Below are positions 17,797 to 26,477 of a stretch of 64,000 bases of DNA, one piece after another. Within the stretch, counting starts at the first letter, position 1; the number at the start of each line of letters is the position of its first letter. Position numbers and translations under genes: made by a program. Source of the DNA: Rhodopseudomonas infernalis (GTDB lineage Bacteria; Pseudomonadota; Alphaproteobacteria; Rhizobiales; Xanthobacteraceae); NCBI RefSeq assembly GCF_022271405.1, contig NZ_JAJNAL010000014.1, forward strand, positions 1 to 64,000, read 5' to 3'. Under the pieces are notes generated by a model. It saw nothing but the letters and a program-made list of their open reading frames with translations, made no database searches and was not told where the DNA came from.

Positions 17797-19011
17797 CTAC
17801 TCCGTGACGGGTTTATCCGAGACGTCCCAGTCCTTGCCGTTGAACTGCATGGTGTAGAGCGTCTTGATCGAGGTGTAGTCGGTCGGCGTGTAGGAGTAGC
17901 TGACGCCCGGCAGCATGTGCGGCGTGCTGAAGCCGCCCAGCATCGACGCCTGCTTCAGGACGTTCTCGTGAGTGAGGTCGTCACCGCAGCGACGCAGGAT
18001 CTCGGCCATCGCGGCGGCCTGGCCGTAGCCCGAAAACGCGATCGAATTGTCCGCCGTGACGTTCGGCAGATACTTCTTGCGCAGCTCTTCGAACCCCATC
18101 ACGCCCGGATCGTTGGCCCACTTGGCCGATCCGATGTCCTTGGTGTAGGCGATCGCCACGATGCCCTTGGCGTTTTCGAGGCCCGCGGCTTCGAGAATCG
18201 AACGCCCGGTCGAGCCGGCCGACAGCAGTTGCAGCGGCTTCCAGCCGATTTCGGCAACCTTGCGGATCGACTGCGACGTCGCCTTGCCGGTGGTGATGTT
18301 GTAGAACACGTCGGCGCCGGACTTCGACAGGTTGATCATCTGCGAATCGATCGTCGGCTCGGTCAGGTCGTAGCTGGCCTCGGCCACCACCTTGGCCTTG
18401 CCGCCGGCCTCTTCCAGAACCTTCTTGAACGGGCCGAGGAAGTCGCGGCCGAAATCGTCGTTCTGATACAGAATCGCGACCTTGGCGTCGGGCTTCACGC
18501 TCAGCACGTATTTGGCGAGGATGCGCGCCTCGGTCGGATACAGCGGCAGGCCCGCCATGGTCCATTTGAAGTTCTTCGGGTCGTTCCACTTCGAGGCGCC
18601 GGTGTTCAGCAGCAGCTGCGGCACCTTCTTGTTATTGAGATATTTGTGGACTGCGGTCTGCGGCGCGGTGCCGAGCGAGCCATACAGCGCCAGCACTTCC
18701 TCCTGCTCGACCAGCCGGCGGGTCGCCTCGACCGCCTTCGGGGCGCTGTAGGAATCGTCCAGAGTGATGAACTTGACCTTGCGCCCGTTGATGCCGCCCT
18801 TCTCGTTCAGCATCTGGAAATAGGCTTCGCCGACGCGACCGAGCACGCCGTAGAGCGAACCCGGACCGGAATGCGGCACCGTCTGGCCGATCTTGATCTC
18901 GGTGTCGCTGGCGCCGGCATCGTATTTCTTGTCGGCGGCGACCGCCGGGGCGGCGAGCAGCAACGCGCCCAGCACGGTGGACGCGAAGACGGAATTCGAG
19001 CGCTGATTCAT
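17797..19011 (-). CDS. ABC transporter substrate-binding protein, branched-chain amino acid (LivK) type
   Basis: This 404-aa exported type I periplasmic binding protein has a signal peptide (VFASTVLGALLLAAPAVA), then IKIGQTVPHSGPGSLYGVLG and DDSYSAPKAVEATRRLVEQE, the standard Peripla_BP_6 pattern. Such proteins bind amino acids, amides or aromatic acids. No permease or ATPase gene is adjacent, so it is an orphan that either works with a remote transporter or serves in sensing. It interrupts the DNA-repair genes and is closely followed by its own terminator. Confidence 0.88.
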   Translation of the reverse strand: MNQRSNSVFASTVLGALLLAAPAVAADKKYDAGASDTEIKIGQTVPHSGPGSLYGVLGRVGEAYFQMLNEKGGINGRKVKFITLDDSYSAPKAVEATRRLVEQEEVLALYGSLGTAPQTAVHKYLNNKKVPQLLLNTGASKWNDPKNFKWTMAGLPLYPTEARILAKYVLSVKPDAKVAILYQNDDFGRDFLGPFKKVLEEAGGKAKVVAEASYDLTEPTIDSQMINLSKSGADVFYNITTGKATSQSIRKVAEIGWKPLQLLSAGSTGRSILEAAGLENAKGIVAIAYTKDIGSAKWANDPGVMGFEELRKKYLPNVTADNSIAFSGYGQAAAMAEILRRCGDDLTHENVLKQASMLGGFSTPHMLPGVSYSYTPTDYTSIKTLYTMQFNGKDWDVSDKPVTE

Positions 19012-19352
19012 ACAGTTTCCTCCTGGTGCCGGTTCGCTGGCGCGTCCGGTTCTCGTTCTGCCGTTGGCGGGTTCGCTCTTGCGGCGGCGGCATCCTGTGC
19101 GGAACGCCCGCCGATCGCAACCCTGGATGTGCAGGAAACGGCTGCGGATTTCCCGCCCAATGGGAAGTTTTGTGCTTAGCGCAGCGACCTCTCGCCGCAG
19201 CCGGCGCGGCGCCCGGCGTGTGGGGAAATCGGTCCGTTAATCAGTCATTTACGCTTGAAACAACGCGAGAATTTCGGCAGGTGTGGCAGTCCGGGTACAG
19301 CCGCAAGCTGCGAACAGAGCTAGTTTTCGCGGATCATCAGGAAGGTACCCGC
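19012..19352. promoter_or_regulatory. Divergent promoter region, livK / outer-membrane protein
   Basis: This 341-bp gap contains both divergent promoters. I see no gene and no family A-E repeat in it. A GGAA-type ribosome site (CAGGAAGGTACCC) precedes the outer-membrane protein start at 19353. I could not identify convincing -35/-10 boxes. Confidence 0.5.
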
Positions 19353-20714
19353 ATGAAAAAGATTCTCGCCGGTGTGGCGCTCGTTGGCACCGCGGTCAGC
19401 GCCCAGGCAGCCGATCTCGCCGTCAAAGCTCCCTACATGAAGGCGCCGGTGGCGATGGTCTATGACTGGACCGGCTTCTACATCGGCGCCAACGTCGGCG
19501 TCGGCCTCGGTCGTGACCTTGCGGCGCATGCCTTCCCGGCAGGCGGCACCTTCAATTCGACCTACCTGCAGCCGCAGGGCGTGATCGGCGGCGGTCAGAT
19601 CGGCTACAACTGGCAGAGCAACACCACCTTCCTGGGTCCGTTGCTGATCGGCATCGAAGCCGACATCCAGGGCAGCGGCGTCTCCGACGGCCGCACCACG
19701 CTGAACAGCGCGGTCGGCACGGTGAATTACAATCAGAAGCTCGACTGGTTCAGCACCGTGCGCGGCCGTATCGGTCTGGTGCGCGGTCCGGCGGTCGGCT
19801 ACGTCACCGGCGGTTTCGCGGCCGGCAACGTCAAGACCACGGTCACCGAGCCCGGCCTGGGCCTGGTGCCGTTCGCCCTCAGCGAGACCCGCACCGGCTG
19901 GACCCTCGGTTCCGGTGTCGAAGCAGCGCTCGGCGGCAACTGGACCGGCAAGATCGAGTACCTTTATCTCGACCTCGGCAACCGCAACGACGCGTTCGGC
20001 ACTCAGGCGCTACGCACCGAATATCGCGAGAGCATCTTCCGCGCCGGCGTGAACTACCGCATCGGCGGCACCGGCATGTACATCGCGCCGCCCCCGGCGA
20101 ATTGGGCCGGCATGTACATCGGCGCCAACTTCGGCGGCGCGCTGGGCCGCAACGCCACGACCGCTTCGATCGGACCGTTCAACGAGCAGTTCAGCCTGTC
20201 GCCCGACGGCTACGTCGGCGGTGGTCAGATCGGCTACAACTGGCAGGCCGCCAGCTGGGTGTTCGGCCTCGAAGCCGACTTCCAGGGCTCGACTCAGAAG
20301 GACGACCGCACCGCGGTGCTCAATTCGACCGTTCTGTACAACCAGAAGCTTCCCTGGTTCGGCACGGCGCGTGGCCGCATCGGCTATACGGTCGGCACCA
20401 CGTTGTTCTACGCCACCGGCGGTTACGCTTACGGCAACGTCAAGACCAACATCGTGACCCCGATCAGCAACGAGACCTTCAACCGCACGCGCAGCGGCTA
20501 CGCTGTCGGCGCCGGCATCGAAACTCCGTTCAGCCTGTTCGGCCTGCTCGGCCCGAACTGGACCTCGAAGTCGGAATATCTTTATGTCGACCTCGGCTCG
20601 ACCACCGACGCGTTCGCCGGCGGCCTGGCTGTGAACACCTCCAAGGTCACCGAGCACATGCTGCGCACCGGCATCAACTATCACTTCAACCAGCCGGTCG
20701 TCGCGAAGTACTAA
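19353..20714 (+). CDS. Outer-membrane beta-barrel protein with two tandem Omp25/31-like barrels
   Basis: This 453-aa protein has a clear signal peptide (MKKILAGVALVGTAVSAQAA) and then two homologous halves. The first, about residues 39-238, starts DWTGFYIGANVGVGLGRD. The second, about 249-453, starts NWAGMYIGANFGGALGRN. Each contains GGGQIGYNWQ, a FLGPLLIGIEADIQGS or WVFGLEADFQGS strand, RGRIG(L/Y), and an aromatic closing strand (FRAGVNYRI; LRTGINYHF). Single-barrel relatives are usually about 200-280 aa, so this looks like an internal duplication or fusion. The ORF frame opens at 19026, but ATG 19353 with GGAAGG upstream is the true start. It probably forms small barrels in the outer membrane; transport or adhesion roles are unknown. 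Confidence 0.9.
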   Translation: MKKILAGVALVGTAVSAQAADLAVKAPYMKAPVAMVYDWTGFYIGANVGVGLGRDLAAHAFPAGGTFNSTYLQPQGVIGGGQIGYNWQSNTTFLGPLLIGIEADIQGSGVSDGRTTLNSAVGTVNYNQKLDWFSTVRGRIGLVRGPAVGYVTGGFAAGNVKTTVTEPGLGLVPFALSETRTGWTLGSGVEAALGGNWTGKIEYLYLDLGNRNDAFGTQALRTEYRESIFRAGVNYRIGGTGMYIAPPPANWAGMYIGANFGGALGRNATTASIGPFNEQFSLSPDGYVGGGQIGYNWQAASWVFGLEADFQGSTQKDDRTAVLNSTVLYNQKLPWFGTARGRIGYTVGTTLFYATGGYAYGNVKTNIVTPISNETFNRTRSGYAVGAGIETPFSLFGLLGPNWTSKSEYLYVDLGSTTDAFAGGLAVNTSKVTEHMLRTGINYHFNQPVVAKY

Positions 20715-20745
20715 GCCTCGTCCGATCCGGACCTGAGACACCAAA

Positions 20746-20770
20746 CCCCGGCCGAAAGGCCGGGGTTTTT
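20746..20770 (+). terminator. Rho-independent terminator after outer-membrane protein gene
   Basis: CCCCGGCC-GAAA-GGCCGGGG followed by TTTTTG is a textbook 8-bp stem with a GAAA tetraloop and a T run, 31 bp past the stop codon. Confidence 0.92.
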
Positions 20771-20790
20771 GTTTGCACTCACTGCCTGGG

Positions 20791-20830
20791 GCGCCCTCAC
20801 CCCAGCCCTCTCCCGCAAGCGGGAGAGGGG
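20791..20830. repeat. Family A palindromic repeat, short form
   Basis: GCGCCCTCACCCCAGCCCTC followed by TCCCGCAAGCGGGAGAGGGG is a half-element of family A, lying between the terminator and the exonuclease gene. Confidence 0.7.
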
Positions 20831-20922
20831 GCAGGCGGTGCCCGGGGCACTCATCTGCGGGCATCCACGGAACCAGTCCGGGTGCGACTCGTTTGCCCTG
20901 CTGGCCGGCCTATATAGAAATC

Positions 20923-21969
20923 ATGCGCCCCCACGACATCCTGTTGCCGATCGCCTCCGGGCTTTGCTGCAAGCCCGGCGGCTTCCATATCGACCCGGTG
21001 CGACCGGTGGAGCGGGCCGTGATCACGCACGGCCATTCCGACCATGCGCGCCCCGGCCACGGCGCCGTGCTGGCGACGCAGGAAACCCTGGACATGATGC
21101 GGCTGCGCTACGGCGAGAATTTCGCCGGCAGCACGCAGGCGATCCGTTACGGCGAAACCATCCGGCTCGGAGACACCACGGTGACGCTCCATCCGGCCGG
21201 TCACGTGCTCGGCTCGGCGCAGATTGCGGTCGAAGCGGGCGGCATCCGTATCGTCGCGTCGGGCGACTACAAGGATGCGCCGGACCCGACCTGCACGCCG
21301 TTCGAAATCGTGCCCTGCGACGTGTTCATCACCGAGGCGACGTTCGGGCTGCCCGTGTTCCGTCATCCCAACGCGGCCGGCGAAGTCCGCAAGCTGCTCG
21401 ACTCGGTCGCGCTGTTTCCGGAGCGGGCGCATCTGGTCGGCGCCTATTCGCTCGGCAAGGCGCAGCGGGTGATCGCCCTGATCCGCGAGGCCGGCTACGA
21501 CGCGCCGATCTATCTGCACGGCGCGATGGAGAAGATCACCCATTACTACGCGGAGCACGGCGTTCCGCTCGGCGAGCTACGCCCGGTGAAGGGCGTCAAG
21601 AAGGCCGAGCTTGCCGGCACCATCACGCTGGCGCCGCCATCGGCGACCTCCGATTTGTGGACGCGGCGCTTCCCCGATCCGCTCACCGCCTTTGCGTCCG
21701 GCTGGATGCGGGTGCGCGCCCGCGCCCGGCAGCGCGGCGTCGAACTGCCGCTGGTGATTTCCGACCACGCCGACTGGGACGGCCTCACCGCCACGATCGC
21801 GGCGACCGGCGCCGGCGAAGTTTGGGTCACCCACGGTCAGGAAGACGCGCTGGTGCATTGGTGCCAGAGCAAGGGCCTCGCCGCGCGGCCGCTCGATCTG
21901 GTCGGCTATGGCGACGAGGACGAAGACGCCGGCATGCCGGCGGACGAAAGCGAGGCCGCAGAGGCATGA
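20923..21969 (+). CDS. Ligase-associated DNA damage response exonuclease (metallo-beta-lactamase / beta-CASP fold)
   Basis: This 348-aa SNM1/CPSF73-like nuclease has the metal site AVITHGHSDHARPGH (H36, H38, D40, H41), HPAGHVLGSAQI, SGDYKDAPDPTC and, at the end, VISDHADWDGL. It is the exonuclease member of the four-gene ligase-associated repair set and would process DNA ends before sealing. I start at ATG 20923; the longer frame from 20773 reads through a repeat. The stop overlaps the ligase start (ATGA), so the two are translationally coupled. Confidence 0.9.
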   Translation: MRPHDILLPIASGLCCKPGGFHIDPVRPVERAVITHGHSDHARPGHGAVLATQETLDMMRLRYGENFAGSTQAIRYGETIRLGDTTVTLHPAGHVLGSAQIAVEAGGIRIVASGDYKDAPDPTCTPFEIVPCDVFITEATFGLPVFRHPNAAGEVRKLLDSVALFPERAHLVGAYSLGKAQRVIALIREAGYDAPIYLHGAMEKITHYYAEHGVPLGELRPVKGVKKAELAGTITLAPPSATSDLWTRRFPDPLTAFASGWMRVRARARQRGVELPLVISDHADWDGLTATIAATGAGEVWVTHGQEDALVHWCQSKGLAARPLDLVGYGDEDEDAGMPADESEAAEA

Positions 21970-23828
21970 ACCGCTTTGCCGCCCTGCTCGACCGCCTCGC
22001 CTACGAACCCGGCCGCAACGCCAAGCTGCGGCTGCTCGTCAGTTATTTCCGCGAGGTCGAAGACCCCGACCGCGGCTACGCGCTGGCGGCGCTGACCGGC
22101 GCGCTGTCGTTCCGCCACGCCAAGCCGGCGCTGATCCGCGCCCTGATCGCCGAACGCACCGACCCGGTGCTGTTCGAGATTTCCTACGACTACGTCGGCG
22201 ATTTGTCGGAGACGGTCGCGTTGATGTGGCCCGCCCCGAGTCGGGCGGCCATCCCCCCTGGCGGGGCCTCCTCCCCTCCCCCTTGCGGGGAGGGGTCGGG
22301 GGTGGGGGTCCCCACCGGGACGCCATCCTTGGGGCCCCCTCACCCCAACCCTCTCCCGCAAGCGGGAGAGGGAGCTCGCCCCGCAAGCGGTGAGACCATC
22401 GCTTCAGAACTAAGCGCCGTAGTGAGTTCCGGCCACAACAACCCGCCTCCCCCCACCCTCACCGAAATCGTCACCACGCTGCACAGTCTCGGCAAGGCCG
22501 AGATGCCGGCGCAGTTGACGCGGTGGCTGGACGAGCTCGACGAGACCGGACGCTGGGCGCTGCTCAAGCTGGTCACCGGGTCGTTGCGCATCGGCGTATC
22601 GGCGCGACTGGCCAAGACCGCGGTCGCGGCGCTCGGCGATAAGGATCCGCACGATGTCGAGCTGATCTGGCCCGGCCTCGCGCCGCCGTATCTCGAACTG
22701 TTCGCCTGGCTGGAAGACCGCGGCCCGCAGCCGGTCAACCGCGATCCGGCGCCGTTCCGGCCGGTGATGCTGGCGCATGCGGTCGAGGACACCGACTTCG
22801 CCGCGATGAATCCGGCCGACTACATCGCCGAATGGAAATGGGACGGCATCCGCGTTCAGGCGGTCAGCGGCCTTGGCGAGCACGGCGACATCGTGGTGCG
22901 GCTATATTCGCGCAGCGGCGAAGACATCACCATGAGTTTCCCCGATCTGTTGCCGTCGCTGCGCCTGCCCGGCGCGATCGACGGCGAGCTGCTGGTGCTG
23001 CGCGAGCAGCGCGTGCAGACCTTCAACGTGCTGCAGCAGCGGCTGAACCGCAAATCGGTGACGCCGAAGCTGACCAAGGAATACCCGATCCATCTGCGCG
23101 CCTACGATCTGCTCGGCGACGGCGACGAGGATCTGCGCACGCTGCCGTTCGCCGAACGCCGCGCCCGGCTCGAGACCTTCATCGCCCGTCTCGACGATCC
23201 GCGCATCGACCTGTCGCCGACCGTGGCGTTCGACGACTGGGACGGGCTGCGCGCCGCGCGGCGCGACCCGGCCTCCGCAGGCGCCGGGCTCGATGCTGAT
23301 GCTGTCGAGGGCGTGATGCTGAAGCGGCGCGACGCTTTGTATCTGCCGGGCCGCCCGAAGGGCCAATGGTGGAAGTGGAAACACGACCCCCACCTCATCG
23401 ACGCCGTGCTGATGTATGCGCAGCGCGGCCACGGCAAGCGCTCGTCCTATTACTCCGACTACACCTTCGGGGTCTGGACCGAAGCCGACGGCGCCGATCA
23501 GCTGGTGCCGGTCGGCAAGGCGTATTTCGGCTTCACCGACGAGGAGCTGCTGCAGATCGACCGTTTCGTCCGCCGCAACACCACCGAGAAATTCGGCCCG
23601 GTCCGCCATGTCGTGCACCAGCCGGATCAGGGCCTGGTGCTGGAAGTCGCGTTCGAAGGCCTGCAACGCTCGCCGCGGCACAAATCGGGAGTCGCGATGC
23701 GGTTTCCCCGGATCAACCGGCTGCGCTGGGACAAGCCGCCGCGAGACGCCGACCGGCTCGAAACTTTGGAGCGGATGCTGAAGGCCGACGCGCCGCGCCG
23801 CGAAAAAGCCGCCGCCGGCGGGCATTGA
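21966..23828 (+). CDS. ATP-dependent DNA ligase (cisplatin-resistance / LigC-like, repair-associated)
   Basis: This 620-aa ligase has an N-terminal DNA-binding domain, a nucleotidyltransferase domain with the adenylated lysine K291 in AEWKWDGIRVQ, the ELLVLR and VMLKRRDALYLPGR motifs, WWKWKHDP (motif V) and a C-terminal OB fold. It seals nicks using ATP and belongs to the ligase-associated damage-response set. It is longer than relatives because about residues 92-157 (22239-22437) are an in-frame palindromic repeat translated as a Pro/Gly-rich loop (PPHPNPLPQAGEGARPASGE). The insert sits between helices of the DNA-binding domain, so catalysis may be unaffected. The ATG overlaps the exonuclease stop by four bases. 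Confidence 0.92.
   Translation: MNRFAALLDRLAYEPGRNAKLRLLVSYFREVEDPDRGYALAALTGALSFRHAKPALIRALIAERTDPVLFEISYDYVGDLSETVALMWPAPSRAAIPPGGASSPPPCGEGSGVGVPTGTPSLGPPHPNPLPQAGEGARPASGETIASELSAVVSSGHNNPPPPTLTEIVTTLHSLGKAEMPAQLTRWLDELDETGRWALLKLVTGSLRIGVSARLAKTAVAALGDKDPHDVELIWPGLAPPYLELFAWLEDRGPQPVNRDPAPFRPVMLAHAVEDTDFAAMNPADYIAEWKWDGIRVQAVSGLGEHGDIVVRLYSRSGEDITMSFPDLLPSLRLPGAIDGELLVLREQRVQTFNVLQQRLNRKSVTPKLTKEYPIHLRAYDLLGDGDEDLRTLPFAERRARLETFIARLDDPRIDLSPTVAFDDWDGLRAARRDPASAGAGLDADAVEGVMLKRRDALYLPGRPKGQWWKWKHDPHLIDAVLMYAQRGHGKRSSYYSDYTFGVWTEADGADQLVPVGKAYFGFTDEELLQIDRFVRRNTTEKFGPVRHVVHQPDQGLVLEVAFEGLQRSPRHKSGVAMRFPRINRLRWDKPPRDADRLETLERMLKADAPRREKAAAGGH
22239..22437. repeat. Family A palindromic repeat inside DNA ligase gene
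   Basis: CCCCTCCCCCTTGCGGGGAGG and CCCTCTCCCGCAAGCGGGAG arms flank a GGGGTCCCCACC/GGGGCCCC centre. The whole element is translated in frame within the ligase, giving about 66 extra residues with no stop codon. Confidence 0.82.
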
Positions 23829-23897
23829 CGGCCCCAACCCGGTTCCCCATTTCCCCAACACCGATTATCATCCGGCCGGACCGCGAGGACTGAAGCG

Positions 23898-24200
23898 ATG
23901 CGCGACGACACCCGAAACCTGCCGGCCTCCAATGACGGCCTCTCCCGTTTCCTCGGCGGCTCTCCGCTCGCGGTGCTGTTCCGCCTGGCGCTGATGTCGA
24001 TCCTGGTCGGCGTCGTGCTGGCCGCGATCGGACTGGACCCGTGGAACATCCTGGTCAGCATCCGGCTGCTGTTCGAGCGGCTGTGGGATCTCGGCTTCGA
24101 CGCGATCAGCGGATTGTGGCGCTACTTCCTGCTCGGCGCCGTCATCGTGATCCCGATCTGGCTGCTGTCGCGCGTGTTCAGCAGCCCGCGCGGGCGCTGA
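23898..24200 (+). CDS. Small two-TM membrane protein (DUF6460-like)
   Basis: This 100-aa protein has a polar N-terminus, LSRFLGGSPLAVLFRLALMS leading into a hydrophobic helix, DPWNILVSIRLLFERLWDLG, and a second helix YFLLGAVIVIPIWLLSRVF. I recognise it as resembling the rhizobial DUF6460 inner-membrane family, which has no known function. It lies 70 bp after the ligase and just before a MATE gene on the same strand, so it may be part of either transcript. Confidence 0.75.
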   Translation: MRDDTRNLPASNDGLSRFLGGSPLAVLFRLALMSILVGVVLAAIGLDPWNILVSIRLLFERLWDLGFDAISGLWRYFLLGAVIVIPIWLLSRVFSSPRGR

Positions 24201-24217
24201 TTTTGGGCGCCTGAAGT

Positions 24218-25558
24218 TTGCCACAAGCCTCGTCCGTCAGCTCCAGGCAGGTTTTTGCCATCGCCGGCCCGGCGATGGTGGCCAATCTGACGACACCGCT
24301 GCTCGGCGTCGTCGCCACCGCGGCGATCGGCCGGCTCGGCGACGCCACCCTGCTCGGCGGCGTGGCGATGACTTCGGTGATCTTCGACTGTTTGTTCTGG
24401 CTGTTCGGCTTCCTGCGGATGAGCACGCTGGCGTTCACCGCGCAATCGCTCGGCGCCGGCCATCGAGGCGAAGTCCCGGCCCACCTTGTCCGCGGCTTGA
24501 TCGTCGCGGCGGCGGTGGGATTGCTGCTGATCGCGCTGCAGGCGCCGCTTGCAAGCGCAGTGATCGGCGCGATGGGCGGCAGCGATGCCGTCAGCACCGC
24601 GGCGAAGAGTTACTTCACCATCCGGATCTGGTCGGCCCCGCTGGTGCTGGCGAATTTCGCCGTGCTCGGCTGGCTGGTCGGGCAGGCCCGCGCCACACTG
24701 GCGCTCGGCATCCAGGTCGCCATTAATCTCATCAACATCGTCGCGACAGTCACACTGGTGCTGTGGTTCGACTTCGGCATCACCGGCGCGGCGATCGCCG
24801 CGGTGATGGCCGAAGGCTCGGGACTGATCATCGGCCTGGCGATCGCCGGCTGGCTGTTTCGCGGCGCACCACCAATGCCTCGATCCGCATTGTTCGATCG
24901 CGACAAACTTTGCCGGATGTTCGCGGTCAATCGCGACATCATGATCCGCACGGCGGCACTGATCACTGTGTTCCTGTTCTTCACCGCGCAGGGCGCCCGC
25001 TCCGGCGACGTCATCCTCGCGACCAATTCGGTGCTCAACAATTTCCTGATGGTGAGCGCGTTCTTCCTCGACGGCCTCGCCAATGCGGCCGAGCAGCTGT
25101 GCGGCCGCACGCTCGGCGCCCGCGACCGCGCCGGCTTCGTGGCGGCGACGCGGCTGGTGATCATGTGGGGCTTCGCCTTCGCCATCGTGGTGAGCGCAAT
25201 CTACGCGTTCGCCGGACCGCTGCTGATCGACGCGATGACATCGAGCGCCGAATTGCGCAGCGCCGCACGCGACTATCTGTGGCTGGTGACGCTGGCGCCG
25301 CTGCTCGGCGTATTCGCCTTCGCGTTCGACGGCATCTTCATCGGCGCCACCTGGTCGCGCGAGATGCGCAACCTGATGCTGCTGTCGCTGGTGCTGTTCT
25401 TCGCCGGCTGGCTGGCGCTCCGCCCGTTCGGCAACACCGGGCTGTGGCTGGCGCTGCTGCTGCACTACGTGTGGCGCGGCGGCCTGCAGGCGCTGCGCTA
25501 TCCGGCCATGCTCCGGCAGTCGTTTCCTGCCGCCACGCAACGCACCGAATTTGCCTAA
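24218..25558 (+). CDS. MATE-family multidrug/toxin efflux transporter (DinF branch)
   Basis: This 446-aa protein has twelve hydrophobic segments in two related halves. The first half opens VFAIAGPAMVANLTTPLLGV and carries GDATLLGGVAMTSVIF and RMSTLAFTAQSLGAG, typical of DinF-type MATE proteins, which export cationic compounds using proton or sodium gradients. The start is TTG 24218, 17 bp after the preceding gene. Its placement after DNA-repair genes recalls DinF in SOS units, but no LexA box was identified here. Confidence 0.9.
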   Translation: MPQASSVSSRQVFAIAGPAMVANLTTPLLGVVATAAIGRLGDATLLGGVAMTSVIFDCLFWLFGFLRMSTLAFTAQSLGAGHRGEVPAHLVRGLIVAAAVGLLLIALQAPLASAVIGAMGGSDAVSTAAKSYFTIRIWSAPLVLANFAVLGWLVGQARATLALGIQVAINLINIVATVTLVLWFDFGITGAAIAAVMAEGSGLIIGLAIAGWLFRGAPPMPRSALFDRDKLCRMFAVNRDIMIRTAALITVFLFFTAQGARSGDVILATNSVLNNFLMVSAFFLDGLANAAEQLCGRTLGARDRAGFVAATRLVIMWGFAFAIVVSAIYAFAGPLLIDAMTSSAELRSAARDYLWLVTLAPLLGVFAFAFDGIFIGATWSREMRNLMLLSLVLFFAGWLALRPFGNTGLWLALLLHYVWRGGLQALRYPAMLRQSFPAATQRTEFA

Positions 25559-25680
25559 AGCTTGCCGCGCCGACTTAATTCGGTTTTTACGACTAATGAG
25601 TTGAGCCGCAAACAGCTCTTCGCGACATCGGAACACTCGAACTACCATCTCGCCGGATGCGCCCACTGAGGAGAGATGGA

Positions 25681-26385
25681 ATGTGCGACGCCTGCGTTGA
25701 TACCAGACTGTCCCGACGCCGACTGGTTCAGGGCGGACTTGGACTACTTGCCGCCACGCTGCCATCGGCCGCCTTCGCCCAGGCGCCGACCGTCCCCAGC
25801 GATACGCCGGACGCCGCGCTCGACAAGCTGATGCAGGGCAACGCCCGCTACACCGGCAACGAATTGCGCGAGCGTGATTTCTCCGCCGGCCGCGTCGCGC
25901 GCTCGCAAGGCCAGTCGCCATTCGCCGCGATCCTCGGCTGCGCCGACTCGCGCATCGCGCCGGAGCTCGCCTTCGATCAGGGGCCGGGCAATCTGTTCGT
26001 CGTCCGGGTCGCCGGCAATTTCGTCACGCCCGACGGGCTCGCCAGCCTCGAATATGGTGCAGCGGTGCTCGGCACCAAGGTGATCATGGTGCTGGGTCAC
26101 AGCAATTGCGGCGCCATCAACGCGACGATCGGCGCGCTGCAGAAAGGCAACGACCTGCCCGGCCACATCGGCGATCTGGTGCGCGCAATGAAGCCTGGCG
26201 TCGAACCGGCGCTGAAGGAGACGGGCGACGACCTGCCGCAGCGGGCCGTGATCGCCAATGTCCGCCACAACGTGAAGACGCTGCAGCAGTCGCAGCCGAT
26301 CCTCGCCGGGCTGGTGTCGAGCGGCAAGCTCAAGATCGTCGGCGGCGTCTACAACCTCGCCAACGGCAAGGTCGAACTGATCTGA
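25681..26385 (+). CDS. Exported beta-class carbonic anhydrase (Tat signal)
   Basis: This 234-aa enzyme interconverts CO2 and bicarbonate. The zinc ligands and partner are GCADSR (C87, D89, R91) and GHSNCGA (H140, C143), with the plant/bacterial-type VVRVAGNFV segment. The N-terminus carries a twin-arginine-like signal (LSRRRLVQGGLGLLAATLPS with A-F-A-Q cleavage near residue 34), so it is predicted to be periplasmic. That is less usual for beta carbonic anhydrases. The start at ATG 25681 has GAGGAGAG six bases upstream; an ATG at 25657 is the alternative. Confidence 0.9.
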   Translation: MCDACVDTRLSRRRLVQGGLGLLAATLPSAAFAQAPTVPSDTPDAALDKLMQGNARYTGNELRERDFSAGRVARSQGQSPFAAILGCADSRIAPELAFDQGPGNLFVVRVAGNFVTPDGLASLEYGAAVLGTKVIMVLGHSNCGAINATIGALQKGNDLPGHIGDLVRAMKPGVEPALKETGDDLPQRAVIANVRHNVKTLQQSQPILAGLVSSGKLKIVGGVYNLANGKVELI

Positions 26386-26477
26386 GGCCGCAATCCGGCG
26401 ATGGTGGGGCTTTCGTTCCCACTCGCCCGAGCGTAGAGGTGCCCCGGCACGGCAACCCGCCGGCCGGGGGATCAGCG

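Noticed and set aside
20769-21965. N-terminal extension of the ligase frame through the exonuclease gene
   Set aside because: It is the out-of-frame reading of the exonuclease gene. The true start is the coupled ATG at 21966 with the expected ligase N-terminus.
24218-25558. SOS control of the DinF-like MATE gene
   Set aside because: No convincing LexA-type box could be recognised upstream, so no SOS link is claimed.
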